Below are positions 48,127 to 59,244 of a stretch of 64,000 bases of DNA, piece after piece. A program made the translations under genes and the position numbers. This DNA is from Eumeta japonica (taxonomy: Eukaryota > Arthropoda > Insecta > Lepidoptera > Psychidae), in contig BGZK01000015.1 in assembly GCA_005406025.1 (NCBI GenBank), forward strand, positions 186,001 through 250,000, given 5' to 3'. Below the pieces are notes generated by a model. The model was not told the DNA's origin, made no database searches, and saw only the letters and a program-made list of their open reading frames with translations. Every line of letters begins with the position of its first letter. Positions within the stretch are counted from its first letter, which is position 1.

Positions 48127-49478
48127 TTACACAAAATTTCTTTGTTTATGAACCAATTTGAATGATTCCTTTTCCGTTCAGTATAGCTCCAAGGTAGTGC
48201 CATTTTAATTTGATTAGTATTGGACTTTGTTAAAAAGAATTACTTATCAAAAGAAACTGCCCCCAAAAATGTTATAATAATTAATTAATTTACGTTTTAT
48301 GGAATCAGTGCCAGCTAAATCAAAGCAAATTAAAAATATAAAATTATGATAATGAAAAATACAACAGTTACCAAGCGATAACCAAACAACAAATCAGTCT
48401 ACCAACAAAATATTGAGTCAAAACCTCATAATGTGACAAATGAAAATTAATAAAAACCTCGTCTGACATTATCTTTAGCTTGCACCCACTCCAAAATCAA
48501 CAAGTTATTTAATTATTTTAAGATTTTGGCAAGTGGTTTTTAATATTTATTTATTTTTTTAAGTTATTGAATCATTACACCGATATGTTTTCTTAAGCTC
48601 ATAATATGGTAATATTAAAGCATGAAATATTTTTATTATCAACCTGTGGTATCACATTACTGTACCTATAAAGTACAGACCTCCTTCGTTTTGCTTCGTT
48701 CGCCCTTGTTCTGTTCAACCGTGGACCACTTTTTAACACCGAGTCAAGATTACCTCTCCATCGTTTTCGTAGTCCTCCGCGTCGTTATCTGACATTTGCT
48801 AGAGTACTAATAGTAAACGCCTTTACCAACGATTCGCCCAAAATATGTATAAAACTGCGTCAAGATGATATAAAATCAGCCTAAAGATGCAATGCCAAAC
48901 TAGTTGTGCTATATCACCCGAACAAAGTCGGTCGACTCTTCTGTGTATCACGCGGCTTGACCAAGGCGGCATTATTGCAATATTGATGGCGATTTAGAAA
49001 CAAAAAGAAAACTTAGTTATTTATGGATCACTATCTTACTACGTGCGATATTGTAAACCCATTTATCTATAGATAACGATTTCATCTCTATCTCGAAGTT
49101 TGCATTCATATCTTACGAAGATCGAATTAACTTTGTACACTTTTATTTAGAATTCTTTGTACCGCGATCCCTATAAAAATAGTTTTTAGGTGGCATAATG
49201 ATTGATTAAGTTTGAAGAACAATTTTTTTTACAAAATTTTCTAATAATTTTTAACGTACGATTATTATACAAGTCTAATATAACTCTATCACTTGCAATG
49301 TCGTCAATATATCGCTAGTCTATTACGCATATTTATATCGAAAATTTTACAGAATTTCCCAAAAATATCTGTACGCAAATAGTCCAACATAGTCTACTTT
49401 ATCATTGCCGCTGATGTAGCTGTTTCGAAGAAATTTTTTTTATCGCTATCTTAGAGCGCTACTATATTTAACACGCTT

Positions 49479-51180
49479 TTGGTTCTAAATCCACAGATCT
49501 ATTGGAAATTGTGTTTATTCACTATGTCGTTATTCTACTTACACGTAGGGCTCTCATATCAATTCGATGTTATGCTACTGAGCCATACGCTCCCTCAATC
49601 CTCTATTTTAGATTTACACCCTTGTACCTTAAACCCTCCATGTTACGTTGTTAGTGAGTGCCGTCGTCAGTACGGCGACTACTTACGTGACCTACGGCTT
49701 AATGTGCAAAGCGATTTGTTTAATATGACTCAAATTGAAAACTCATTGGTTACTTCTCCCGTGGTTGGATTTGAGTCCGATGCCTTCCCAAGTGCCATCG
49801 AATACAATACCCCGATCACTCGGTCACTATCGATCAAGCCATCGGACGTTATCATCGCATTGTTAACAATCATAATAAAGCCATTTGATGCCATTATTCA
49901 TTAGCATACCATAAAAAAAACTGGTAAGTACCATTTTGATGTTTTCTTATATCTCGAACTACATCTATGCGTATCATGAATAATCATAGCATACAATCAA
50001 TTGAATTTACATAGTTCCGGTAAAACCGACGCATACGACATTTAGGTATGATGACGTATAGACGTTCGGAAGTGTATTATCTGTTGTCAAAACATAAAAA
50101 TTAGTGCATAATATACAATGTGTCAGTTGGACAGTTATCTGCGTAATTCGATAATGCAAACACACGTACGCAATCACAACCGAGTTGTTGCCGAATGTAG
50201 ACGCTGGTATTATAACCTGTAACCTTAAGCCGATACGTAACCTTGATGGATCACTTAATAATATTGCCGCTATTTATACGTGCAACTTCGACGGACCGAG
50301 TTATGCAGCAGTGGCCGAAATAGATCATGATCTATTCAACGATCATGAAAAGCATTGCTTGAAACAGACTTTTTGAATTCCGTATCCACACAAAGAAACC
50401 TCATTGCGCATAGTTTCATCATTTCCATCCGAGTGTCTCTCATTTCGTCAGTCCGTCCTTCATTCTCTAACCTTCTAATAGGTTCTACTAGTATTTTTTT
50501 TATTAATATCCACCTAGGGAAATGGTTGAAGCAGCCTATGCATTTAGGGAATTTCGCCAATTAGAATATCGATCATTCCATATAAATATCTCGGTTCTGA
50601 CCGCGGACCTCCCACCTTCATCGTATGGCGGATGCGGCAAGAGAGAGTGAGAGAGCAGATTTGCGTAAAGGTGATGGCACTAGTCATGGTATCCGCTATT
50701 GGCCACGTGATTAGGCGCCGATTTCATCACGGCACAATACAAGAAATCGAAAGTTACTACCGACCTGTGCTGTTAGATTTCCTCTTATAAAATGGCCAGT
50801 TCTATCCATTCGAAGCTAAGAATAGTTTCATTTTTCTATAAAAAGTATATAGTAGCGATAAGAATCGTTAAGATTGTTCTTTCGAAATTTGTGCCAAATT
50901 TCTCGTCTTAACGCCAGAATATTGAACGTCTTCATCAATGTAGTAATAATATTTTAAAGATATTATAATTAAGTTGAAAGATCGTAATTTATTTTAGGGT
51001 TCACAGATGTCCCCAAAAGCTGTCACGACAATGATGCGCTACTTGAAAACCTTTTTACTGAAAAATCCTTAAATGATTTCGAAGCGACACAATTCTACTT
51101 TATAAGTAGTGTAGAACCGACAAAAATATATGGTGTTGGTAGGTCGACAAGTCAAGAGCGTGTCTATAGTATCAGGCGCT
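49479..51180 (+). pseudogene. Decayed coding-like patch of unknown origin
   Basis: Three stretches have codon-like composition in AT-rich surroundings. 49479-49904 (142 codons) includes LDLHPCTLNPPCYVVSECRR, YGDYLRDLRLNVQ and FESDAFPSAIEYNTPITRS, with two hydrophobic stretches near its ends. 50173-50376 includes VDAGIITCNLKPIRNLDGSL and DGPSYAAVAEIDHDLF. About 51000-51180 includes KSLNDFEATQFYFISSVEPT and IYGVGRSTSQERVYS. All lie on the plus strand, with stops and frameshifts between them, as in a decaying gene or element. I recognise no domain, and no element ends are visible. An unfamiliar transposon, an old viral insertion or a lost cellular gene are all possible. Confidence 0.4.
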
Positions 51181-51379
51181 AAGGGGTTGCATTTCTGACA
51201 GAAAACGCATTTTTCAATGAGCTTTTAAATGACGTTAAATCATTTGCTTCGTGCTTTGCAAATACATAGCCATCGATCCTGAAGATGGGTGATAAAGGTT
51301 TTTAACTACCCCCGACCTGCATGCGAAATTGCCGCGATATAGTGAAGTGACAAAAATCTGAAACAATAGCAATCATCTT

Positions 51380-51610
51380 CTATGTTAATCCGCAATAATA
51401 TTAAAAATGCGAAAGTGTCCGAATCTAACTATCTGCTAAGTTTCCACGCATAAACCTTCATATCGCTTTTCGTGAAATTCGGCATGGAAGTAGTTTTTCA
51501 CCAGAGAACGGACAGGCGCTACTTTTTGTTTGTTTGTCTGCCTATTCGTTTCTGTTCTTTCATAGCACAACAATAGTTAAATTGATTTTAATGAACTTTT
51601 GTTTATTATA
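51380..51610 (+). repeat. Dispersed repeat fragment (AATCCGCAATAATATTAAAA type)
   Basis: Contains ttaatccgcaataatattaa then aaatgcgaaagtg, a TTCGTGAAATTCGGCATGGA block, and ACCAGAGAACGGACAGGC followed by the TTGTTTGTCTGCC run. I recall the consensus as a widespread lepidopteran repeat. Confidence 0.55.
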
Positions 51611-52299
51611 GAGCCCACCATTATCTAATATATGAACTACTGTCTGTAAGTCTATTTATAACTTGACAAATTTTGACAAAATTTAGAAACTTGATGGAAC
51701 TCATTGCCACATAAAATATGGATTACTATTTATATTTTTATATATTTATTTGTATGACTCCTTTTAATTAGAAAATTAAAAAGGCATTAATATTATTTTA
51801 TTTTCTAGGCAAAATTTATTGTTTGCTTTGCCTAACTTAAACTTGCCGCTTCGGTGGTCTTTTCATTAGTGAACTCTTGAACGGCTAGCGGTATCGATGC
51901 GCAACTTTATGCTTAAAGTTTATCGTGTACACGTTTAAGATTTGACAATAAATCACATACATTTAATTAATACTGGATTATGCAGTCCAGGTATCTTATA
52001 AGTGAAACATTGAACGACCAGAAATATGTTGTTACTTTGTATATATAATTTCTTTTTGAAGCTAAACATAATTATGTACATGACCTGATATGGCAATTTC
52101 ACATCTTCTCCTCATGAGCTAATTTTTGAACTATTAATGACGTTCAGAACAGTTAACCAACCATCAGTTTAACCAACGATTTACTTCTAACAAGACCCCT
52201 AAATTTCTTGTCTATGCACTAGAATTAAATCCTTATTCCAATGTTATAATTTAGAAAATTTATATTCGCGAACATTAAACTAGAATTTCAGTCGGTTAT

Positions 52300-53495
52300 A
52301 AATAAATTATCATCTGACCATTGCGGACAGTTGGTTACGTTTGAAATGAATTCTAAAAAAATATAAAACGTACGATCAAAATTGTGCTTGTGAATACTGG
52401 TCGTCTTGAACAGTTTAGAAATAACGTATTTAAAAAATGTCTAACTTGTCATAATGTAAGGACCCTAATAAATTATGTGGTTCATTGTTGACTATAACCA
52501 GGTTTGAATGCAGCAATGTTTTTAAATCATTAAATATTAATGTTAATAATACTTTATCATTTAGTAATTGAGCGACAGTGGACTGCTATTATAGCAGGCG
52601 CAGATTATATGCTCTTTATGAGGAAAAGTCGTACAACAATTCGGTTAATTTTATTAATTATGTAATAAACTATTCCAAGGTATTTAAGCGTGTATGTGCA
52701 ACCGCTAAATTTATGTTTGTCAGTAATAAAATAAAAAATAGCTCTGATGTAATAAAAATTACTTGGAATATAGTGAATAGTGAAACTAGAAAATGCACAC
52801 CATCATACAAAAATTCAATAAAAAATGAACGATAAAATTTTGAACAAAGAAAAAGAAATTGCTTTTGCCTTTGAAAAATTCTTTGCTAGCATTTCAGTTT
52901 TAACTACACAATTTTTAAAATCATCGCCCGCTCTCGCCGAATCTCTATTGAAGCGAAACGTTTGGCACTTGTGACATTATGTTTGAATGTACTCATGTAA
53001 ACTACAATGACGTTATTAAAACATTCAAATGTATAAAAATGAAAAAAAAAAACCTGTTAATCTTGATGGCCTTTCTGTAAAAATAATAGATTCAATAACA
53101 GACTGTATTGCTCCATGCTCAGTAATGATTTTTAATGATGATTGTGGTGTGTTTCCTAATGTAATGAAGTAAAGTTGTCATTATTTAAATCTAGTAGTAT
53201 ATCTGACCCTTCTAACTTGAGACCGATATCACTACTACATTTAAAACTTTTGAAAAGTTTATTTTAAATCAATTATTGCGGTATTTTTATATCTACTAAA
53301 TTATTAATGGTTCAAAATTTGTATCGATGAGTAAAAAAGAGCAAACCTTGAGTTTCTTGCTCATTCCTCTCATGGTGCATCAGCATTTGAAATTAATGGT
53401 AATTTTAATGTCGAAAACAGTTGTTTGTGACGCATTTCAAGTGTAATTTCTATTACTTACGAAATAAAGGTATTTTTGATTTGATTTAACTTGAT
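52300..53495 (+). mobile_element. Decayed non-LTR retrotransposon (endonuclease end plus RT start)
   Basis: Starts with LSDHCGQLVTFEMN (52308-52349), typical of the end of a LINE endonuclease domain. It continues with an open stretch 52578-52832 (YSRRRLYALYEEKSYNNSVN, ITWNIVNSETRK). It then has KIIDSITDCIAPCSVMIF and FPNVMK at 53080-53170, SDPSNLRPISLL at about 53200, and FEKFILNQLLRYF at about 53250, the beginning of the reverse-transcriptase fingers. The catalytic YADD region is absent. The 3' tail is TTTTTGATTTGATTTAAC-like (53470-53490). Multiple stops. Probably Jockey/CR1-like, judged on motif order only. Confidence 0.8.
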
Positions 53496-53984
53496 TTGAC
53501 CTATTTACAAATTACTGATGTAAACTCCAAACGACATCAATTAAAATAGGTAAATTAAGACGGCAATGAATACGTTAGGAATAACTTACAAAAAATTATC
53601 GAAAGGCGTATCCAGATGTTCTCAATTTATTAAGAATTACAATCCCGAACGCAATATTTGCGTAATTAAATACTTAAAAGAAAATAAGATAAAAAACTAG
53701 TAGGTAGTCATCGAAGCCTGTAGACAGAGGTGGAACATAAAGCTATGAAATAACAGTGAGTTTTTGACTTATTCAAATTTACTTTAATATTAAAATATCA
53801 TAATTAATAATTTGAAATCATTAACATTAGCCTGGTTTTGACATCTATTGGCACTCTAAGCAACAATTATATAAATTTTTGTATGGTTTATTTATTAATA
53901 AAAGTACATGATTGGTTGCGCAAACCCAGTAAATTTGAAATAAACATCAATGCGAAAATTAAGTCTAGAATCGCAAAATTTAAG

Positions 53985-54440
53985 CTTTGTAATTTAGACA
54001 AAGCATTAATGTTGAATTTCAATTAAATTTAAAAATAAAATGTTTACGTATACAAGAAAGTTTTTCACCTATATTGTTAATTTACATATTATTATACTTT
54101 TAAAATTAGCATATCGGGACGCAAAATTTTATGTCAATATGAACTTTCACGTCAATAAAAGTTAATGTGCATATTAAGATTTAAATTGTAAAGTTTAATC
54201 CTTCTGGTTTAAACAAAGCAAGAAAAATTTCACAATTGAATTTAATGAGATTTTCACTTGTACAAAAATTTATTTCATATATTGTTAATTTGCATATACC
54301 ATTAAAGTTAGCATGTCAGTAACGCGAAGTCATAAAATTTTACCGATCCAAAAATCGTTCAACGCGCATAAGTTGTCGCATATGTTGCACTAGTCGGTGA
54401 CGCGAACCCATAGGATCTATTAAAATCGCTCAACGTATCC
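53985..54440. repeat. Two diverged tandem units of about 225 bp
   Basis: tatattgttaatttacatat then aaattagcatatcgggacgc in the first unit corresponds to tatattgttaatttgcatat then aagttagcatgtcagtaacg in the second. Similarity is roughly three quarters by eye. Confidence 0.55.
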
Positions 54441-55139
54441 AAAGAAGTTTTTTCACTGCACAGAAGACCATTTCTTGAGCGGAGAGTGTAGTGCACCGGT
54501 TTAGCGTGTTTCAAAAATATTTTATGAATGCCACAGAAACTTCATGCGTACGTACATACATGATTTTTTACAACTAGGAGGTGATCAACGAAAGGCATTC
54601 ACGATAGGAGATAGAGAGAGGCTATGCCGTTCGGAATGAACTCCCAAAGTGTTCACCTTTTCTCAGAAGAACAGCCGAAATCTTTCGGGCAATCCATCGC
54701 TAAAGGGGAACACTGCCAGAAACTAATTATGTGACACTACATAGTCGATTTTAAGTTTCCTTTATTATTATATAAATGTCAGAAGGTTTTTAGTAAAGCG
54801 TGCCATTGTTGTAGATGTAGGTCGGGTATAGAGATAATTTAGGAATAAATAAATAAAGTGATGAAGATAAAGTGAAACTGAAGAAAAAATAGATAAAGTG
54901 ATGAAGAAAAAATGTCTACCTTCATGCGAGAAATATTTAATAAAAATACACAGTTGTTTTATAACATTGTCGAGGTGCAAAAGAGCTTGCAAGGTACCAG
55001 AGAGTAGATGATCATCGCAGGTCCTGTGCATTCGCAACTTCAGAGCAATCACCAGTGATTTCCGGCCTTTAGGATAGAAGTAGAATACCTGATCGAAAGG
55101 AGCGGGTTGATGTTGGGGGGAAATGGGCAACCGGATCTC

Positions 55140-55470
55140 TCAATCACTAGACGAAACAAAATAGCGGACGCTGTTATACCGATCTTGCTCTACTTTTTCA
55201 AAATGGCATCAACTTTACCCGCCACAGGTCGACCAGAGCGAGGTTCATCTTTGACGTCAAAATTACCGGACTGAAAACGTTTGAATCAGTTTTATGCTAT
55301 TTTTACTTTACAATACATGAAGTCCATAAACATAAAAAAAATTTTCGCGGCTTGTGTATCATTTTTCTTGTTTTGTAATAAAACCTTAAAATATACGAAA
55401 TTCTACGTTAGGTTCACTCATTTTGGTGCACAGAAAAAGTGTAAAAAAGTGGCGAAACACTGTTTATAGA
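55140..55470 (-). pseudogene. Mariner 5' fragment (lineage of the 7140 and 28985 copies)
   Basis: On the minus strand, from 55470 downwards, it encodes broken pieces of the N-terminal transposase region. These include the segment with TTTTCAGTCCGGTAATTTTG and CGAACCTCGCTCTGGTCGAC-like sequence (plus strand 55210-55275), then KLMPFLKK-like sequence. Only the DNA-binding part remains. Confidence 0.75.
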
Positions 55471-55479
55471 GTTCAAAGT

Positions 55480-56010
55480 CAAAATGACAAAAACGGAATA
55501 TAATATCGTCATATGTCCGTTCGTCCATCCGTCCGTAAGTCACACGCATTTTACTTAAAAACTACAAAATGTACATTGATGAGATGTATAGTGTAGGTGT
55601 CTTGCATAAGCCGCTACTTAGTTCAATAGTTAAATAACAAAAATAAAAAATATATATTTTTCCTCCTCAATGTGTGGCACATATTTCGACAGTTTTTTTT
55701 TTTAAACACATTATGGTCTCTTAGCAATTTCTTTGATTAAGTAAATATTTTCGAAAATAATTGCTCCGAAAGTAGCAGAAACTGTGTCCCCTCCTTTATT
55801 TTTTAAACCGTATGTCCGAAAAATATGAAAAAATTACACAGGTAATGCTTGCTAAATACTTTCAATTAAAATTATTTTTAAACATAATTTGATATACCGT
55901 TTTTGATGTTGCCGCAAATTTACTCTTAACAAAAGGACGTCAATGTCTTGAAAATACGCCCTTTTACTAGTACAGTTAAGTTTACATGATTCAAATTCTT
56001 ATTCTTGATT
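55480..56010 (+). mobile_element. Dispersed repeat family A, copy 3
   Basis: Contains GTCCGTTCGTCCATCCGTCC, AAACTACAAAATGTACATTG, AAGCCGCTACTTAGTT, TGTGTGGCACATATTTCGAC, AATTGCTCCGAAAGTAGCAG and AACAAAAGGACGTCAATG. These blocks are co-linear with 14587-15400, but without the nested MITE. Confidence 0.72.
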
Positions 56011-57096
56011 GTCGCAAAATTAGAATCGAGAAAAACATAGATATCCTTGAACTTCTCTCGCAAAAGCTTTATCATCTATTCAGCAATTTTCTTATCAAAA
56101 CATCAGCTGTTTTATTAATTAAAACTGCTTTTATAAAAGGCTTGCATTTATAAAAGCATGTTTATTTATGATTTGTTGACTTCGTAACTGCAAGTACTAG
56201 GATATTAGACAAATTTATAAATGCAGGATACGATAAACACATTGTGTCTTATCACGTGATGACTAAGAGGTCAATTCGGGGTTATCATATAATTCGTGAA
56301 CGAACGTATTGTTGCGATCTCAAACTAGGCTAGCACATACGAGCGCCGGCGCAGCGACGACGGCTGCAAACGTAATGGCGCATCCTCTACACACGTCACA
56401 TTTATATCTTAAGGCAAGCACAGAGTTCAATAGTTCATCGTTTGATCTTGACATGTTTTACGTGTGTTCTAGCTAGCTAAATTTACGGCTTTATTATATT
56501 TGTTCCACTCTGACACTCATTAAAGTGCTTCAGATTTTATCCATTTTGGAACGTTGTTTTATAAAATTATACACGCAGTAAACACATCCACGCTTACCAA
56601 AAAAACACCAATAAATAATAATCAGAAAATAATGGTTTTAAATTAAAAAAATAACAATCATCCAAGCTAATTTAATAGAGGATTATCAACGTCGTTTTAG
56701 TATATGACACTTTAATACTCGTCTCGTATGCATCTCTTTTACTGTATTTGTTCACGCTCAATCATACAATTTTAAATAATTTCTTAATAGGCCTATTGTT
56801 AACCCATGAATGTCAGAGATAAATTTATGGACTAGTCCAACTAATCCAAAGTTGAATTATTATTAATTTTGATAGCATTAGACATCTAACTTTGAAGTCT
56901 TTGAAGTTTCATGGATGCCGAGAGGAAGCTCAAACCAAATATTTAAAAAAATATGAAATCAGCCTTTTATTTTAACTATATACATAAAAATTATATAGAA
57001 TTCGATTTTATGAAGTTATTTTCAATCACAACTTCTTATGAATACCGAACAATCCTATTAAAATGCAGTTCTCAACATTTCCCGTATTATTTTCAG

Positions 57097-57169
57097 GTAA
57101 CCCGACGCACGACCCCGACCAAGAGACAGATTTTTCGGTTACGAACACACAAACGACGTCCCTCCGTGT
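57097..57169 (+). CDS. Candidate internal exon inside a GC-rich island
   Basis: A strong acceptor (catttcccgtattattttcag) precedes 57097, and a possible donor (CTCCGT|gtaata) follows at 57170. If entered after one codon base it reads NPTHDPDQETDFSVTNTQTT and SLR; in phase 0 it reads VTRRTTPTKRQIFRLRTHKR and RPS. No phase match with the uncertain end of the exon at 17860 can be shown. The island continues to 57545, with CpG-rich sequence open on both strands. This could be an exon of the gene that starts at 12769 or a regulatory element. Confidence 0.25.
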
Positions 57170-57919
57170 AATACACGTCTATAAATATTCACCGGCACAC
57201 GCGATCCTATTTACGCGCGTCAGCGTCAAACGGAATCTCACGAGGCGGGTGCGCATGAATGATCTTCGAAATGCCATTCCAATTTTCTGATCGAACGTTA
57301 CGGGATCGCCGTAAATATTTTCAAGTGGGTCAATATTATCTCAGACACGTTAAGAATCATTCAGATAACCGGTCGAAGGAATAAGCTATGCGCTTGCGTC
57401 TGTCGCTTCCCGTGCCGCGGCCGAGATGTTGCGCTCGCGCATTTGGACCGCTTTCAAGATTTCCATAGCGCACATCCGCTTCAAATAAACCTGTGATGCT
57501 TCATTGTCTTTTTAATGCTCCGCGGCGCGCTGCGCGGTAATAGTTTAGAACGCCGTAAATACCCCTTATACATATAGATATATATATGAACGTAATTAGG
57601 TTTTTGTTAATTATATTAAACTTGAACCGTGATGTAAGGTTTTTGTATGTAATGAATTCAAATAACAATTTTAATATTGTGTTTGCTATGAAATATTTTA
57701 ATGCTAGTATATTATTATATAAAAATGCTCTATTGTCAGTATACTTTAATGAAATCCACATTGAATAATTCTGAAACGAATATATTTTTTTGTTTTGTAT
57801 AGTGACCATTGTTATTTGTTTGTCATGATACATATATCCATGTACAAACATATTTAGGTTAAGGTTTTGTAATAATGTAGAATATTATAGTACTACTATT
57901 ATAGAATATTAATATAGTA

Positions 57920-58140
57920 ATACTAGCTGTCCCGCCCGCTTCGCTGGGTAATTTTTATTTATAAATAAAATGGCGAAGGATTTACGGAATTCGATAAATC
58001 AGTAGCCTAGAACCATCTACAAATCATTCCGCATCGAATGGTCCCAGTCCCGTGTCTATACGTTTAGTAGTTTTTACGTGATTGGCGAACAAAGACAACC
58101 TATTTTCATTATACATGTATAGATTATAGAAGTGAAAATT
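57920..58140 (+). repeat. Dispersed repeat with CTGTCCCGCCCGCTTCGCTG start
   Basis: Begins tactagctgtcccgcccgct, contains cgcatcgaatggtcccagtc and ttagtagtttttacgtgatt, and ends near tatacatgtatagattatag. I recall it as a common insect repeat of the TACTAGCTG-start type. Confidence 0.6.
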
Positions 58141-59120
58141 GTCGTCATTATTTTAAAATATGTAGATGGTCCTCGTTTAAGTATCTATTACAGTTCTTAC
58201 CAAATGTATATACGTCATCAAAATACGTTGATTTACGTAACATTAATCGGTCTATTAAATAAATCATTTTTATAATTGCTATTAAGGCGTACCAAAGATT
58301 ATTATTTATTGAAATTAGTCCAGTCACAAACAATAATTATTAAATAAAAGTTTAAAATGATCGTTAGTATGAAACAATCACTTTTTACAAAATGTTACGT
58401 TACGTTACGTTACAAAATGTCATGTTACGGATCTAAGCGAAACAAAGTTAATTTGGTTAAATAAAACAAAGTAATTATTTAAACATGTCATATAAATACA
58501 TTAAAACTGCTTGAAAAACTACAGCTGCAGTACACTGTTCTAATCTAATACACAGGAAGAATCTTTATAATGATTTAGTGTAATCTATAAAATGATCTAA
58601 AATATAGAAAATTGGCATATAATTTTTAGATAGAGCGTCTTAAAACAACATTTATTTTTTAATTCGTTGGAACTGGCTCACTTGATTTTATAACATGTGC
58701 ACATATAAATTTTTTGATTATTAATTTTTTTGGAATAACACCTCTATGACGAGTATATTACCATTATTTTTATAATTTGTCATTGTTTTTTACTGTAACG
58801 GCATGTACGTTGTTTAGGAAAATGAAATTACTCTGTTAATTTCATTACGTTCTGTGTTTCACTTACTTTTTTAAAATAATATTTTTTTTTATTTAAAAAA
58901 GGGTAGTTTTCATTTAAAAAAATGGTTCTACGAATGCTTTTCATTAAAAAGAAACTGATTCTTGTAAAAAAACCAGAATATTTGAGGAATCAAATATTTC
59001 GCTTGGTGCTCGTTAACCTACTGGCTATACACGAATCGCGTAGAATCAATTTAAATACATTTTTGAGACGAAGAAAATTAAAAAGTACTAGTTAGTTATT
59101 AAACAATATTTTTTAAGATT

Positions 59121-59178
59121 ATTTGGTGAGACTTCGTTACGTTTGGCATTTGCCAAACGTAACAAAGTCTCCCCAAAT
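59121..59178. repeat. 28-bp near-perfect palindrome with 2-bp loop
   Basis: Arms 59121-59148 and 59151-59178 match at 26 of 28 positions around TT. The inner block is GTTACGTTTGGCA. Confidence 0.85.
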
Positions 59179-59244
59179 ACGGCTTTTAACGAAAGTTGCT
59201 AATTATACCAATAATAGCTGTTATACAAAAAATTCAAATACTAA

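Noticed and set aside
47921..48203. Frames on both strands with Tyr/Ile/Thr/His runs
   Set aside because: Artefacts of the TA and GTGC microsatellite.
57390..57510. Minus-strand frame starting VYLKRMCAMEILKAVQ after a CACAG
   Set aside because: The acceptor has no pyrimidine tract, a second frame over the same bases is equally open, and no partner exon is visible.
58390..58415. TTACG pentamer repeats as a possible interstitial telomere
   Set aside because: Insect telomeres are TTAGG; this is three to four units of TTACG and looks like slippage.
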